Position numbers and translations under genes: made by a program. A model generated the notes under the pieces. That model did not search any database, had not been told where the DNA came from, and saw nothing but the letters and a program-made list of their open reading frames with translations. From the NCBI GenBank assembly GCA_018710885.1, contig DVJA01000027.1:1-12428 (forward strand): a stretch of 12,428 nucleotides of DNA, given 5' to 3'. This document shows positions 1-6,318 of the stretch, one piece after another; position 1 is the first letter of the stretch, and each line of letters starts with the position of its first letter. This DNA comes from Scatomorpha merdigallinarum (GTDB taxonomy: Bacteria; Bacillota; Clostridia; Oscillospirales; Oscillospiraceae).

Positions 1-944
1 TCGAGGCCCATGCCCCAGGCCAGGCCGGAGTATTTGCTGGTGTCTATGCCGCTCATCTCGTGGACGTGCGGGTTGGTGACGCCCGCGCCCAGGAGCTCTA
101 TCCAGCCCTCGCCCTTGCAGGTGGGGCAGCCCTTGCCGCCGCACTTGTGGCACTGTACGTCCATTTCGCAGCTGGGCTCGGTGAAGGGGAAGTGGTGGGG
201 ACGGAAGCGGGTCACGGTGTCGGGACCGTACATCTGCACTGCCATGTTGTGCAGCAGGCCCTTGAGGTCGGCGAAGGTGATGTGCTTATCCACGACCACG
301 CCCTCCATCTGGTGGAACATGGGGCTGTGGGTGGCGTCAACCTCGTCCTTGCGGTAGCAGCGGCCGAACACGGCGGCGCGTATCGGCATGGTGCGCGTCT
401 CCATGATGCGCGGCTCCATGTTGCTGGTCTGTGTGCGCAGTAGGGTACGGCTCTCGTCGTCGAGGTAGAAGGTGTCGGTCCACTCGCGGGCGGGGTGGCC
501 CTCGTCAGTGTTCAGACGGTCAAAGTTGTAGATGGACTCCTCAACCTCGGGGCCGTCGTCAACCTCAAAGCCCATGCCGATGAAGATGTCCTTGAGCTCG
601 TCTATGACTATGTCCATGGGGTGCTTGTGCCCGCCCTTTACGCGCTTGCCGGGGAGGGTGACGTCCAGGGCCTCGGCCTCGAGCCGGGCTTCCAGAGCGG
701 CCTCTTCCAATTCCACGCGCTTGGCGTCAAAAGCCTCTTCAAGCTGGGCGCGCACTGTGTTGGCAAGCTGGCCCATGACGGGGCGCTCCTCTGCGGAGAG
801 CTTGCCCATCTGCTTGAGGATGGCGGTCAGCTCGCCCTTTTTGCCCAGATACTTCACGCGCAGAGCGTCAAGCGCGGCAATGTCGCCGGCCGCGGCGACG
901 GCCTCGAGCGACTCTTTGGCGAGCTTTTCGAGTTGTTCTTTCAT
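1..944 (-). CDS. pheS: Phenylalanine--tRNA ligase alpha subunit, 3' end cut by the window
   Basis: Cytoplasmic class II aminoacyl-tRNA synthetase subunit that, with PheT, charges tRNA-Phe. The window holds 314 codons from the ATG; bacterial PheS is usually about 340 residues, so roughly the last 25 are missing. Residues 1-90 look like the N-terminal coiled-coil arm. The catalytic core follows, with the motif-2 region around residues 168-215 (YRKDEVDATHSPMFHQMEG at 197-215) and FPFTEPSCEMDV at 252-263. A four-cysteine knuckle (C265, C268, C273, C276) precedes GWIELLGAG, as in many Firmicute PheS proteins. The start is supported by GGAGG seven bases upstream. One oddity: residues 174-182 read SNMEPRIME where many homologues have a shorter SPVQ-type stretch. 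pheT would be expected further left, outside the window. Expression is governed by the T-box leader upstream. Confidence 0.96.
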   Translation of the reverse strand, partial: MKEQLEKLAKESLEAVAAAGDIAALDALRVKYLGKKGELTAILKQMGKLSAEERPVMGQLANTVRAQLEEAFDAKRVELEEAALEARLEAEALDVTLPGKRVKGGHKHPMDIVIDELKDIFIGMGFEVDDGPEVEESIYNFDRLNTDEGHPAREWTDTFYLDDESRTLLRTQTSNMEPRIMETRTMPIRAAVFGRCYRKDEVDATHSPMFHQMEGVVVDKHITFADLKGLLHNMAVQMYGPDTVTRFRPHHFPFTEPSCEMDVQCHKCGGKGCPTCKGEGWIELLGAGVTNPHVHEMSGIDTSKYSGLAWGMGL

Positions 945-986
945 GTGACTTCCTCCATTGCGAAATCTTAGAGCCTATTCAGGGCG

Positions 987-1023
987 AAAAAAATACCTCC
1001 CGTCCCTCAACAGGGACGAAAGG
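987..1023 (-). terminator. Rho-independent terminator of the pheS T-box
   Basis: Read on the minus strand, a 12-pair stem (1023-1012 with 1007-996, including two G-T pairs) closes a four-base loop GTTG. It is followed by TA and a run of seven Ts (993-987). It lies just after the T-box sequence and before the pheS ribosome site, which is where the competing terminator of a T-box leader belongs. Confidence 0.9.
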
Positions 1024-1229
1024 CTCTCTTCCGCGGTACCACCCGTATTCGGCGCCATGGCGCCGCACTCTCACGGCTGTATCGGGCCGTGGCCCGCCGG
1101 TGATTGGCCGGACGCTCCCGGGCGAACAGAGCGCTTCAACGCATGGGGCTTACAGCCGGCGGCCCCAATTCTCTGAGCGTGTATACGCGGACATTTTCCC
1201 GTTCACAGCGATATTCCTGATTCAACTAG
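987..1229 (-). promoter_or_regulatory. T-box riboswitch leader of pheS (tRNA-Phe sensing)
   Basis: The RNA leader between the pheS promoter and gene carries the hallmark T-box sequence GGGTGGTACCGCGG (1031-1044, minus strand), which pairs with the NCCA end of uncharged tRNA. Upstream of it in the transcript are long GC-rich pairing segments consistent with Stem I to Stem III. A TTC triplet at 1126-1124, shortly before CCCGGGAGC, is the best candidate for the phenylalanine specifier codon. The specifier is inferred from its position relative to the conserved CGGGAG; I did not fold the whole RNA. The element ends in the intrinsic terminator listed separately. Uncharged tRNA-Phe should stabilise the antiterminator and allow pheS transcription. 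The T-box identity is firm; the exact 5' boundary is estimated from the promoter. Confidence 0.93.
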
Positions 1230-1235
1230 AATATA

Positions 1236-1264
1236 CTTATATCACATCGCCAGTCGGAAGTCAA
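1236..1264 (-). promoter_or_regulatory. Sigma-A-type promoter of the pheS leader
   Basis: Minus-strand -35 TTGACT (1264-1259), a 17-base spacer and -10 TATAAG (1241-1236). The predicted start is near 1229, upstream of all T-box elements. Its -35 box lies five bases from the -35 box of the divergent nnrD promoter, so the two polymerase sites are immediately adjacent. Confidence 0.8.
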
Positions 1265-1269
1265 ATGAA

Positions 1270-1299
1270 TTGACGAAATTCTTTTGGGAATGCTATAAT
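1270..1299 (+). promoter_or_regulatory. Extended -10 promoter of nnrD
   Basis: -35 TTGACG (1270-1275), an 18-base spacer and a perfect -10 TATAAT (1294-1299) preceded by TGC, giving the extended -10 form. Only seven bases (1300-1306) separate the -10 box from the ATG of nnrD, so transcription should begin at or next to the start codon. Confidence 0.82.
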
Positions 1300-1306
1300 A
1301 CATCCT

Positions 1307-2176
1307 ATGGACAGATTTACAGCTCGCCAGAACGCACCCAGCCTGCTGCCCCGCAGGGCGCGAGAGAGCTCCAAACACGATTACGGCCGGCTGCTCATAG
1401 TGGGCGGGAGCGTCGGCTATTCGGGCGCGCCCACCCTCGCTTCGCGCGCTGCCGTGCGGGCAGGGGCCGGACTCGTACACCTCGCGGTGCCGCGCGACAT
1501 TTACACCATAGCCGCCGTGAAGAACGACGAGGCCATGGTCATGCCGGTCGAGTGTGACGCGGAGGGAGTGATGAGCTCCGCGGCCATACCTGAGCTTGAG
1601 CGCACGCTCTCGCGCTGCGGCGTGCTGGCCATGGGCCCGGGCTTCGGCCGCAGCGGGGGAGTTACAGAGCTCGTGCGCTCGCTGGCCGGTGGGACCAACG
1701 CCCGGGTCGTGCTCGACGCCGACGCGCTCTGGGCCGTGGGCCGTTTGGGCGGGGACTTTCTGGCCTCGCTTACAAAGCCGGCTGTGCTCACGCCGCACGA
1801 GGGCGAGTTTGTGAACCACCTGGGTGGCTCGCTTGAGCCGGGACGGCTGGAAGCCGCGAGGCAGTACGCCGTGAAAAACCGCTGCATCCTGGTGCTCAAG
1901 GGCGCCAATACGGCGGTGGCGTTCCCGGATGGAAAAACTTATGTTAACCATAGCGGCAACCCCGGACTTGCTCGCGGGGGCAGCGGCGACGCGCTCACGG
2001 GTATTATGGGCGCGCTGCTCTGTCAGTTCACGGCAGAGAAGGCCGTGCCGCTGGCCGTATACCTGCACGGCCTGGCCGGAGATCTGGCGGCCGAGGTAAA
2101 GGGCGAGTACGGCATGACGATAACCGACGTGATAGAGGCACTTCCCGAGGCGATGAAACTCATAACGGAGGAGTAG
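1307..2176 (+). CDS. nnrD: ADP/ATP-dependent NAD(P)H-hydrate dehydratase
   Basis: Cytoplasmic repair enzyme of the ribokinase-like YjeF C-terminal (CARKD) family. It dehydrates the S form of hydrated NADH and NADPH at the expense of ADP or ATP. The 289 residues carry the family landmarks: YGRLLIVGGS (26-35), GPGFGR (110-115), LDADAL (136-141), TPHEGEF (162-168) and the nucleotide/catalytic loop NPGLARGGSGDALTGI (218-233). The N-terminal epimerase domain (NnrE) found fused in many bacteria is absent; this is a dehydratase-only version. The start at 1307 is preferred because the family's LLP-R segment begins at residues 13-17 and no later in-frame start has a good ribosome site. There is no Shine-Dalgarno site, and the promoter places +1 at the ATG, so the message appears leaderless. 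It heads the rightward run with the lipoprotein gene and alr. Confidence 0.93.
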   Translation: MDRFTARQNAPSLLPRRARESSKHDYGRLLIVGGSVGYSGAPTLASRAAVRAGAGLVHLAVPRDIYTIAAVKNDEAMVMPVECDAEGVMSSAAIPELERTLSRCGVLAMGPGFGRSGGVTELVRSLAGGTNARVVLDADALWAVGRLGGDFLASLTKPAVLTPHEGEFVNHLGGSLEPGRLEAARQYAVKNRCILVLKGANTAVAFPDGKTYVNHSGNPGLARGGSGDALTGIMGALLCQFTAEKAVPLAVYLHGLAGDLAAEVKGEYGMTITDVIEALPEAMKLITEE

Positions 2177-2182
2177 ATCGAC

Positions 2183-2734
2183 ATGCGAAGAGCCGCTTTG
2201 GCTCTGATGACGGGAGCCTTCCTGCTCACGCTCGCGGGCTGCGGCGCTCAGGAGCAGAGCCTGGAGGACCTGAGAGCGCGCCTGGAGGGCGCCGGAGAAG
2301 TGAGCGTTTCTGCCGTGGTGACGGCGGCTACGGATTCGCGCTACAGCGAATATAACCTCGAGTGCCGCGCGGACGGCGGGGGATATGTGCTAACCGTGCT
2401 CGCGCCGGAGGAGGTGGCGGGAGTGACGGCGCGTATGGACTCCGAAACAGGCGTGCTGGAGTATGACGGGCTCGCGCTCTCGTTTGAGACGCCGGGGGAG
2501 GTGTCGCCCATAACGGCCCTGCCCACGCTCTGCGAGGCGCTGAAAGCGGGTTATGAGACGATCAGCTGGAGCGAGGGCGACGACACTTACATAAGCCTGG
2601 AGGTCACGGACGAGCTGAGCGTCACCGTAAGGCTGAACGCTCAGGGCGTCCCCGTTTGGGCCGAGCTTACAGTGGACGGCGAGAGCGCCGCCGCGTGCGA
2701 TATCACGCAATTTACAATATCCGAGGCAACATAG
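2183..2734 (+). CDS. Small lipoprotein, GerS/YdcC-like by position and size
   Basis: A 183-residue exported lipoprotein. MRRAALALM begins a positively charged, hydrophobic signal ending in the lipobox LAGC, with C20 as the lipidated residue. The mature part is rich in alternating polar and hydrophobic segments (for example YVLTVLAPEEVAGVTARM), suggesting a beta-sheet domain of the LolA-like kind. No catalytic motif is visible. It starts six bases after nnrD, with GGAGGAG inside the nnrD end, and stops one base before alr. In Bacillus subtilis the lipoprotein gene ydcC precedes alr, and in Clostridioides difficile the germination lipoprotein gerS is co-transcribed with alr2; size and position here match. 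A role in sporulation or germination is inference from context. The lipoprotein call is firm. Confidence 0.85.
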   Translation: MRRAALALMTGAFLLTLAGCGAQEQSLEDLRARLEGAGEVSVSAVVTAATDSRYSEYNLECRADGGGYVLTVLAPEEVAGVTARMDSETGVLEYDGLALSFETPGEVSPITALPTLCEALKAGYETISWSEGDDTYISLEVTDELSVTVRLNAQGVPVWAELTVDGESAAACDITQFTISEAT

Positions 2735-2735
2735 A

Positions 2736-3857
2736 ATGGCTTTTGAAGACAAACGCACCTGGGCCGAGATAGATCTCGCCAGGCTGGATGAAAACTATAG
2801 AGAGATACGCCGGGTACTGCCGCAGGGCTGCCGCTTTGCCGGGCTGTGTAAGGCGAACGCCTACGGCCACGGCGCGGTGCAGGTGGCGCGGCGACTGGAG
2901 GCCCTGGGGGCCGAGTACATAGCTGTGAGCTGCTACGAAGAGGCCGTGGACCTGCGTGAAGCGGGAGTGGGCAGCGATATACTCATACTCGCGCCGAGCC
3001 CGGTTTTCCTGGCCGAAAACATAGCCAGGCTCGGCTGCACCCAGACGATAGGCGACCTCGACGCCGCGCTGGGCATGAGCGAGCGGCTCTACGGCACGGG
3101 ACTGACTCTGCGCTGCCACCTGAAACTCGAGACGGGTATGGGCCGCACGGGCTTCCGCACAGGGGCAGAAGGGGAACTGGCCCAGGTGCTCGAGGCGCTC
3201 AGGCTCCCGGGCTTGGAGTGGACAGGCGTGTTCACTCACTTCGCCGTGTCGGACGAGCCTGACTCGAACTTCACTCAGCTGCAATTCGAGCGCTTCGTGA
3301 GTGCGGTACGCGAGCTGGAAGAACTTTCACAGCGCCCGCTGGGCATAAAGCATTGTGCAAACTCAGGGGCTGTGGTAAACTTCCGTCAGACCTGCCTCGA
3401 CATGGTGAGGCCAGGGCTGCTGCTCTATGGGCTCTACCCGGGCGCTGAGCGGGGCGGGCTGAATTTGAAGCCGGTCATGAGTGTCAAGACGCGCGTTGCG
3501 GAGATAACCCACCACCGCGCCGGGGACACGATAAGTTACGGGCGCACCTTCACCTGCCCGCGCGATATGACCATCGCCGTGATACCCATAGGCTATGCCG
3601 ACGGGCTGCCGCGGCGGCTCTCGGGGCAGTTTTCCGTATCAGTGAACGGACGCCGCGCACCGCAGGTGGGCACCATCTGCATGGACATGTGCATGCTCGA
3701 CGTGAGCGACATGCCCTCAGTGCGCGTGGGAGACATAGTCACCGTGTTCGGTGACGAGCCGCTTGCAGGCGAACTCGCGGAAAAGGCGGGAACTATATCT
3801 TATGAGCTGCTTTGTGCCGTGTCGCCGCGCGTTCCGAGGGTTTACCTCAATGAATAA
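2736..3857 (+). CDS. alr: Alanine racemase
   Basis: Cytoplasmic PLP enzyme that interconverts L- and D-alanine, supplying D-alanine for peptidoglycan. It has 373 residues, the usual length. The N-terminal barrel carries the PLP lysine K39 in LCKANAYGHG. The second catalytic base is Y268 in ISYGRTF. IPIGYADGLPRRL (283-295) and VGTICMDMCMLDVSD (311-325) are family signatures of the C-terminal beta domain. The gene starts one base after the lipoprotein stop codon, with GAGG nine bases upstream inside that gene, so translation is probably coupled. Fourteen of 16 isoleucine codons are ATA. No terminator follows; transcription probably continues to mazF. Confidence 0.97.
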   Translation: MAFEDKRTWAEIDLARLDENYREIRRVLPQGCRFAGLCKANAYGHGAVQVARRLEALGAEYIAVSCYEEAVDLREAGVGSDILILAPSPVFLAENIARLGCTQTIGDLDAALGMSERLYGTGLTLRCHLKLETGMGRTGFRTGAEGELAQVLEALRLPGLEWTGVFTHFAVSDEPDSNFTQLQFERFVSAVRELEELSQRPLGIKHCANSGAVVNFRQTCLDMVRPGLLLYGLYPGAERGGLNLKPVMSVKTRVAEITHHRAGDTISYGRTFTCPRDMTIAVIPIGYADGLPRRLSGQFSVSVNGRRAPQVGTICMDMCMLDVSDMPSVRVGDIVTVFGDEPLAGELAEKAGTISYELLCAVSPRVPRVYLNE

Positions 3858-3885
3858 AGCCTGACATACAGGACGATAATAGTAC

Positions 3886-3902
3886 CGGTGGGCACTCCAC
3901 CG
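3886..3902 (+). other. Hairpin in the alr-mazF spacer
   Basis: Perfect six-pair inverted repeat CGGTGG / CCACCG around the loop GCACT. No T-run follows, so it is not a standard terminator. It lies about 50 bases before the mazF start and could modulate mRNA stability or translation of the toxin; that role is a guess. Confidence 0.4.
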
Positions 3903-3953
3903 CCCGGGAGTACATATTATATGAACGGGCACCTTCAGCGAAAGGGTGGTACT

Positions 3954-4313
3954 ATGTTAAACCCCAATCCCGTACACCGCGGGGATATCTACTACGCCGA
4001 CCTGAGCCCGGTCGTGGGCAGCGAGCAGGGAGGGCTCAGGCCCGTGCTCATAGTCCAGAACGACACCGGCAACCGCCACAGCCCGACGGTGATAGCCGCT
4101 GCGATAACCTCGCAGACAGGCAAGGCCCGGCTTCCGACGCATATCGAGCTCTCGGCGAGCAATTACGGCCTGAGCCGCGACAGCGTGGTGCTCCTGGAGC
4201 AGATACGCACGCTGGACAAATCCCGGCTGCGTGAGCGCATGGGCAAGCTCGACGGGGCCACAATGGACCGTGTAAACGGCGCGATAGCCGTGAGCTTCGG
4301 CCTTGCGCAGTGA
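3954..4313 (+). CDS. mazF: MazF/PemK-family endoribonuclease toxin (EndoA-like), no adjacent antitoxin
   Basis: Sequence-specific mRNA interferase of the MazF/PemK fold, 119 residues from the ATG at 3954. HRGDIYYADLSPVVGSEQGG (8-27) and RPVLIVQND (29-37) are the diagnostic N-terminal strands. By position, R29 and T52 (in AAITSQ) match the catalytic Arg25 and Thr48 of B. subtilis MazF. PTHIEL (61-66) and SVVLLEQIRTLDKSRL (77-92) complete the fold. This start is chosen because homologues begin just before the RGD segment and an AGGGTGG site precedes it; a GTG 66 bases upstream would add an unconserved tail. In B. subtilis the order is alr-ndoAI-ndoA, but here only 96 bases separate alr from mazF, so the ndoAI antitoxin gene is missing at this locus. 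Confidence 0.94.
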   Translation: MLNPNPVHRGDIYYADLSPVVGSEQGGLRPVLIVQNDTGNRHSPTVIAAAITSQTGKARLPTHIELSASNYGLSRDSVVLLEQIRTLDKSRLRERMGKLDGATMDRVNGAIAVSFGLAQ

Positions 4314-4334
4314 CGCGCCATCTAAGAGACAAGA

Positions 4335-4360
4335 CCGCGTGGGGAGAGTCCCCCGCGCGG
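4335..4360 (+). other. Strong GC hairpin between mazF and the next gene
   Basis: A ten-pair stem (4335-4344 with 4351-4360, one G-T pair) closes the six-base loop AGAGTC. No T-run follows. It ends six bases before the AGGAGG site of the downstream gene, so it may act as an mRNA 5' stabiliser or processing boundary rather than a terminator. Confidence 0.5.
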
Positions 4361-4380
4361 CGTGCAGGAGGTACATAGAT

Positions 4381-4818
4381 ATGAAAAAGAAGCTCGTGAT
4401 TGCGCTCGCTGTGGCGCTCGTGCTCTGCTGCGCAGGGATAGGCGTCTGGGCGGCGGGCAACTACGGCAGTGAGGATGACCCCCTCGTTGCCATGAGCTAC
4501 CTCGACAAAGTGAAGGAGCAGCTTCAAAGCGACTTCGACGACGCCCTCACCGAGGCTGCGCAGGGAGCCGGAGCGGCCTCCGGCGCTTTCGTGAGCCTGA
4601 ACCTCTCTGAGAGCGCCGTGAGCCTTGACGCCGGGGGCGAGGTGCTGTGCCTTGAGTCCGGCGCCACAACAACCGCCACGCTGGTGGACGCCACCGGCGG
4701 CGGGTCACTCGCTCCGGGAGAGACGCTCGCGGCCAACCACCTCTACATAGCAGCCGCGGACACGCTCATCTACGGCACGGGCGAAGTGCTCGTGCGCGGA
4801 GTTTACGAACACGGCTAA
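4381..4818 (+). CDS. Small exported protein of unknown function
   Basis: 145 residues. MKKK and a hydrophobic stretch (residues 5-24) form a signal peptide or membrane anchor; WAAGN near residues 23-27 could be a cleavage site. Next come DPLVAMSYLDKVKEQ (33-47), a short predicted helix, and a beta-rich tail with NHLYIAAADTLIYGTGEVLVRGVY (119-142). The signal, then DPLV-SYLD, then an ESG..T strand and an NHLYI strand, is an arrangement I associate with small uncharacterised secreted proteins of spore-forming Firmicutes; that is recollection, not a search. AGGAGG lies nine bases before the ATG. It follows mazF after 67 bases and is closed by a strong terminator, so it may be the last gene of the nnrD-alr-mazF transcript. 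It is too long and too clearly exported to be a cytoplasmic antitoxin. Confidence 0.85.
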   Translation: MKKKLVIALAVALVLCCAGIGVWAAGNYGSEDDPLVAMSYLDKVKEQLQSDFDDALTEAAQGAGAASGAFVSLNLSESAVSLDAGGEVLCLESGATTTATLVDATGGGSLAPGETLAANHLYIAAADTLIYGTGEVLVRGVYEHG

Positions 4819-4822
4819 ACGC

Positions 4823-4851
4823 AAAAGGCGCCCCTGGCGGGCGCCTTTTTT
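4823..4851 (+). terminator. Rho-independent terminator ending the nnrD-alr-mazF run
   Basis: An eleven-pair perfect stem AAAAGGCGCCC / GGGCGCCTTTT around the loop CTGGC, running into six Ts. It starts four bases after the stop codon of the small exported protein. The A-rich foot makes it usable in both directions, but no gene reads in from the right. Confidence 0.95.
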
Positions 4852-4945
4852 CTCTGCGGAACATCGGGGCAGGGAGTGACGTCTAATAAATAAACGCCGG
4901 TGTTTGAATTGTTCAAAGATTGCTAAAGAATACCGGCAGCGTATC

Positions 4946-4954
4946 TGCTATACT
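4946..4954 (+). promoter_or_regulatory. Probable extended -10 promoter of the DUF368 gene
   Basis: TGC followed by TATACT (4949-4954) gives an extended -10 element about 50 bases before the ATG at 5003. No good -35 box sits 16-18 bases upstream; TTGCTA at 4920 is too far. The call rests on the -10 alone. Confidence 0.5.
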
Positions 4955-4960
4955 TACGTG

Positions 4961-4985
4961 CAGGGCGCGCGGAAAGCGCGCTCTG
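4961..4985 (+). other. 5' leader hairpin abutting the ribosome site of the DUF368 gene
   Basis: Ten-pair stem (4961-4970 with 4976-4985, one G-T pair) closing a GGAAA loop. It would sit in the short leader directly before the GAAAGGA ribosome site. It could stabilise the mRNA or limit ribosome access; no ligand-binding class is recognised. Confidence 0.45.
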
Positions 4986-5002
4986 GAAAGGACAAGCCAG
5001 TC

Positions 5003-5866
5003 ATGGAAAACGAAACGTCCCCTCGAGGGGCCGCAAACATAGCCGGAGTTGTGAAACGAAACATCCGGCGCTTTATCCAGGGCATGCTCATCGGCCTGGG
5101 CGCGGTGCTGCCCGGCATCTCAGGCGGTGTGCTCTGCGTCATCTTCGGTATATACCAGCCGGTCATGGAGCTGCTTTCGAGCCCGTTTAAAAACTTCAAA
5201 ACCCATATACCAAAACTCATCCCCGTGCTGCTGGGCATGGCGGCGGGCTTCCTGGGTGTGGCGAGGATACTCTCCTTCCTGCTGGAAGCTTACCCGGACG
5301 CCTCTGTCTGTGTCTTTGTGGGACTCATAGCAGGTATGCTGCCCTCACTGTTTAACGAGGCGGGGCAGCAGGGGCGAGGCAAGAGCGCGTGGATATCTAT
5401 GTGCGTAGCCTTTGTTGTGGTGCTCGCCATGCTGCTGGGACTGAGCAAGCTCAGCGTGACGATAGAGCCGAATTTCGGCTGGTATCTCTTCTGCGGCTTC
5501 TGCCTGGCCCTGTCGGTTATCGCCCCGGGTATGAGCTTTTCCACGCTGCTGATGCCGCTGGGACTATACACACCATTTGTTTACGGACTCAGCCACTTCG
5601 ATATGGGCGTAATGCTCCCAGGCGCGCTTGGCGCCATCGCCACTGTTGCGGCGCTTTCCAAGGCTGTCAATTACCTCTTCAAGCGGCACTACGCCGTGGC
5701 CTTCCACGCCATCCTCGGCATAGTTATCGCTGCCACAATAGTTATTATACCCTTCCAGAGCTTTGCCGCGAGCACCAGCGCCTGCGTCATAAACATCGTC
5801 TGTATTATAGCAGGAGCCATAGCCGCACTGTTGATAAGCCAATTCAACGCCCGACACGGGGGCTGA
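5003..5866 (+). CDS. popT: DUF368 membrane protein, PopT-type polyprenyl-phosphate translocase
   Basis: Polytopic inner-membrane protein of 287 residues. DUF368 members (PopT) have been shown to return undecaprenyl phosphate to the inner leaflet, recycling the carrier used for peptidoglycan and other wall polymers. The family's signature glycine/proline segment is near the N-terminus: QGMLIGLGAVLPGISGG, residues about 26-42. A related PGMS motif recurs around residue 175 (ALSVIAPGMSFSTLLMPLG), the usual internal duplication. About eight hydrophobic segments are visible. The start at 5003 is chosen over an in-frame upstream ATG-like start at 4904 because the -10 element lies inside that extension and GAAAGGA precedes 5003. 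It stands alone between a terminator and a repeat cluster. Family assignment is firm; transport of undecaprenyl phosphate is inferred from the family. Confidence 0.9.
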   Translation: MENETSPRGAANIAGVVKRNIRRFIQGMLIGLGAVLPGISGGVLCVIFGIYQPVMELLSSPFKNFKTHIPKLIPVLLGMAAGFLGVARILSFLLEAYPDASVCVFVGLIAGMLPSLFNEAGQQGRGKSAWISMCVAFVVVLAMLLGLSKLSVTIEPNFGWYLFCGFCLALSVIAPGMSFSTLLMPLGLYTPFVYGLSHFDMGVMLPGALGAIATVAALSKAVNYLFKRHYAVAFHAILGIVIAATIVIIPFQSFAASTSACVINIVCIIAGAIAALLISQFNARHGG

Positions 5867-5910
5867 AACAGGTTAATGCATCCGGATACGTATCGACTTA
5901 GAACCAAACG

Positions 5911-6001
5911 GCGGGACGTTGAGGACGCCGTCCCTTACGGGGCGGGTGCGAAACGCAGCCATCAGCAACAGTCAGCACGCCAGCGAAGCGAAGCCAACAG
6001 C
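5911..6001. repeat. 91-bp direct repeat, first copy
   Basis: Matches 6383-6473 at 89 of 91 positions, offset 472 bases. It begins with an inverted repeat (GGGACG ... CGTCCC) and ends in the AGCGAAGCGAAGCC segment. The two differences are a T/C at 5920 and a C/T at 5943. Confidence 0.93.
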
Positions 6002-6268
6002 ATCACCCAGCACGCCAGCGCAGCGAAGCGTGCGGCAAACGAGGCACCCACCCCGGGCAACCTAGCCCTCACCGGCCGTGCAAACAAACCGCACCCACGC
6101 TGGGCAACCTTCCGTGTTAACCCGTCAGCGGCCGCGAAGCGAAACTGCGGTCGGCGATGGTGGAACTAAATTAAAGTATAGGGATGACCACATACAAGTC
6201 CTCACCAAGCCAAGCTACGAGGCGCCTTACGTACCCGATAGCACCAAAGCGGGTTTTCCTTTCGGGGT

Positions 6269-6311
6269 CTGGGACGCTTTCTTTTGACAAGAGCAAAAGA
6301 AAGCGCCCCAG
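6269..6311. repeat. Long near-perfect hairpin at the end of repeat copy A
   Basis: A 12-pair perfect arm CGCTTTCTTTTG / CAAAAGAAAGCG (6275-6286 and 6294-6305) around the loop ACAAGAG. It is extended outward, after one A-C mismatch, by CTGGG / CCCAG. The equivalent left arm begins again at the right edge of the window. It has no T-run beyond the stem on either strand, so it is not a textbook terminator, although it could stop or protect transcripts from the DUF368 gene. Confidence 0.85.
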
Positions 6312-6318
6312 GATGGCC

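Larger units (their letters stand above)
5899..6311. repeat. Modular intergenic repeat, copy A
   Basis: A gene-free block sharing several segments with the region at the right edge. It opens with TAGAACC and GCGGGACG (5899-5918), which recur at 11942-11960. Residue-level matches continue with 6051-6078, identical over 28 bases to 12185-12212. Bases 6102-6200 match 12236-12334 without gaps at 95 of 99 positions. The end with CAAAGCGG, TTTC and TTTTGACAAGA (6244-6292) corresponds to 12380-12426. Indels between copies and stop codons in all frames argue against protein coding. It contains the recurring eight-mer GCGAAGCG at 5983, 6023 and 6134, and several perfect inverted repeats. No transposase, terminal inverted repeat or clear target duplication is visible. 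I do not recognise a named family. Confidence 0.85.

Noticed and set aside
3888..3953. Upstream GTG start for mazF
   Set aside because: It lies inside a hairpin without a ribosome site, and MazF proteins begin near the ATG at 3954.
4904..5002. N-terminal extension of the DUF368 protein
   Set aside because: The -10 element and a leader hairpin lie within it, and the internal ATG at 5003 has the ribosome site.
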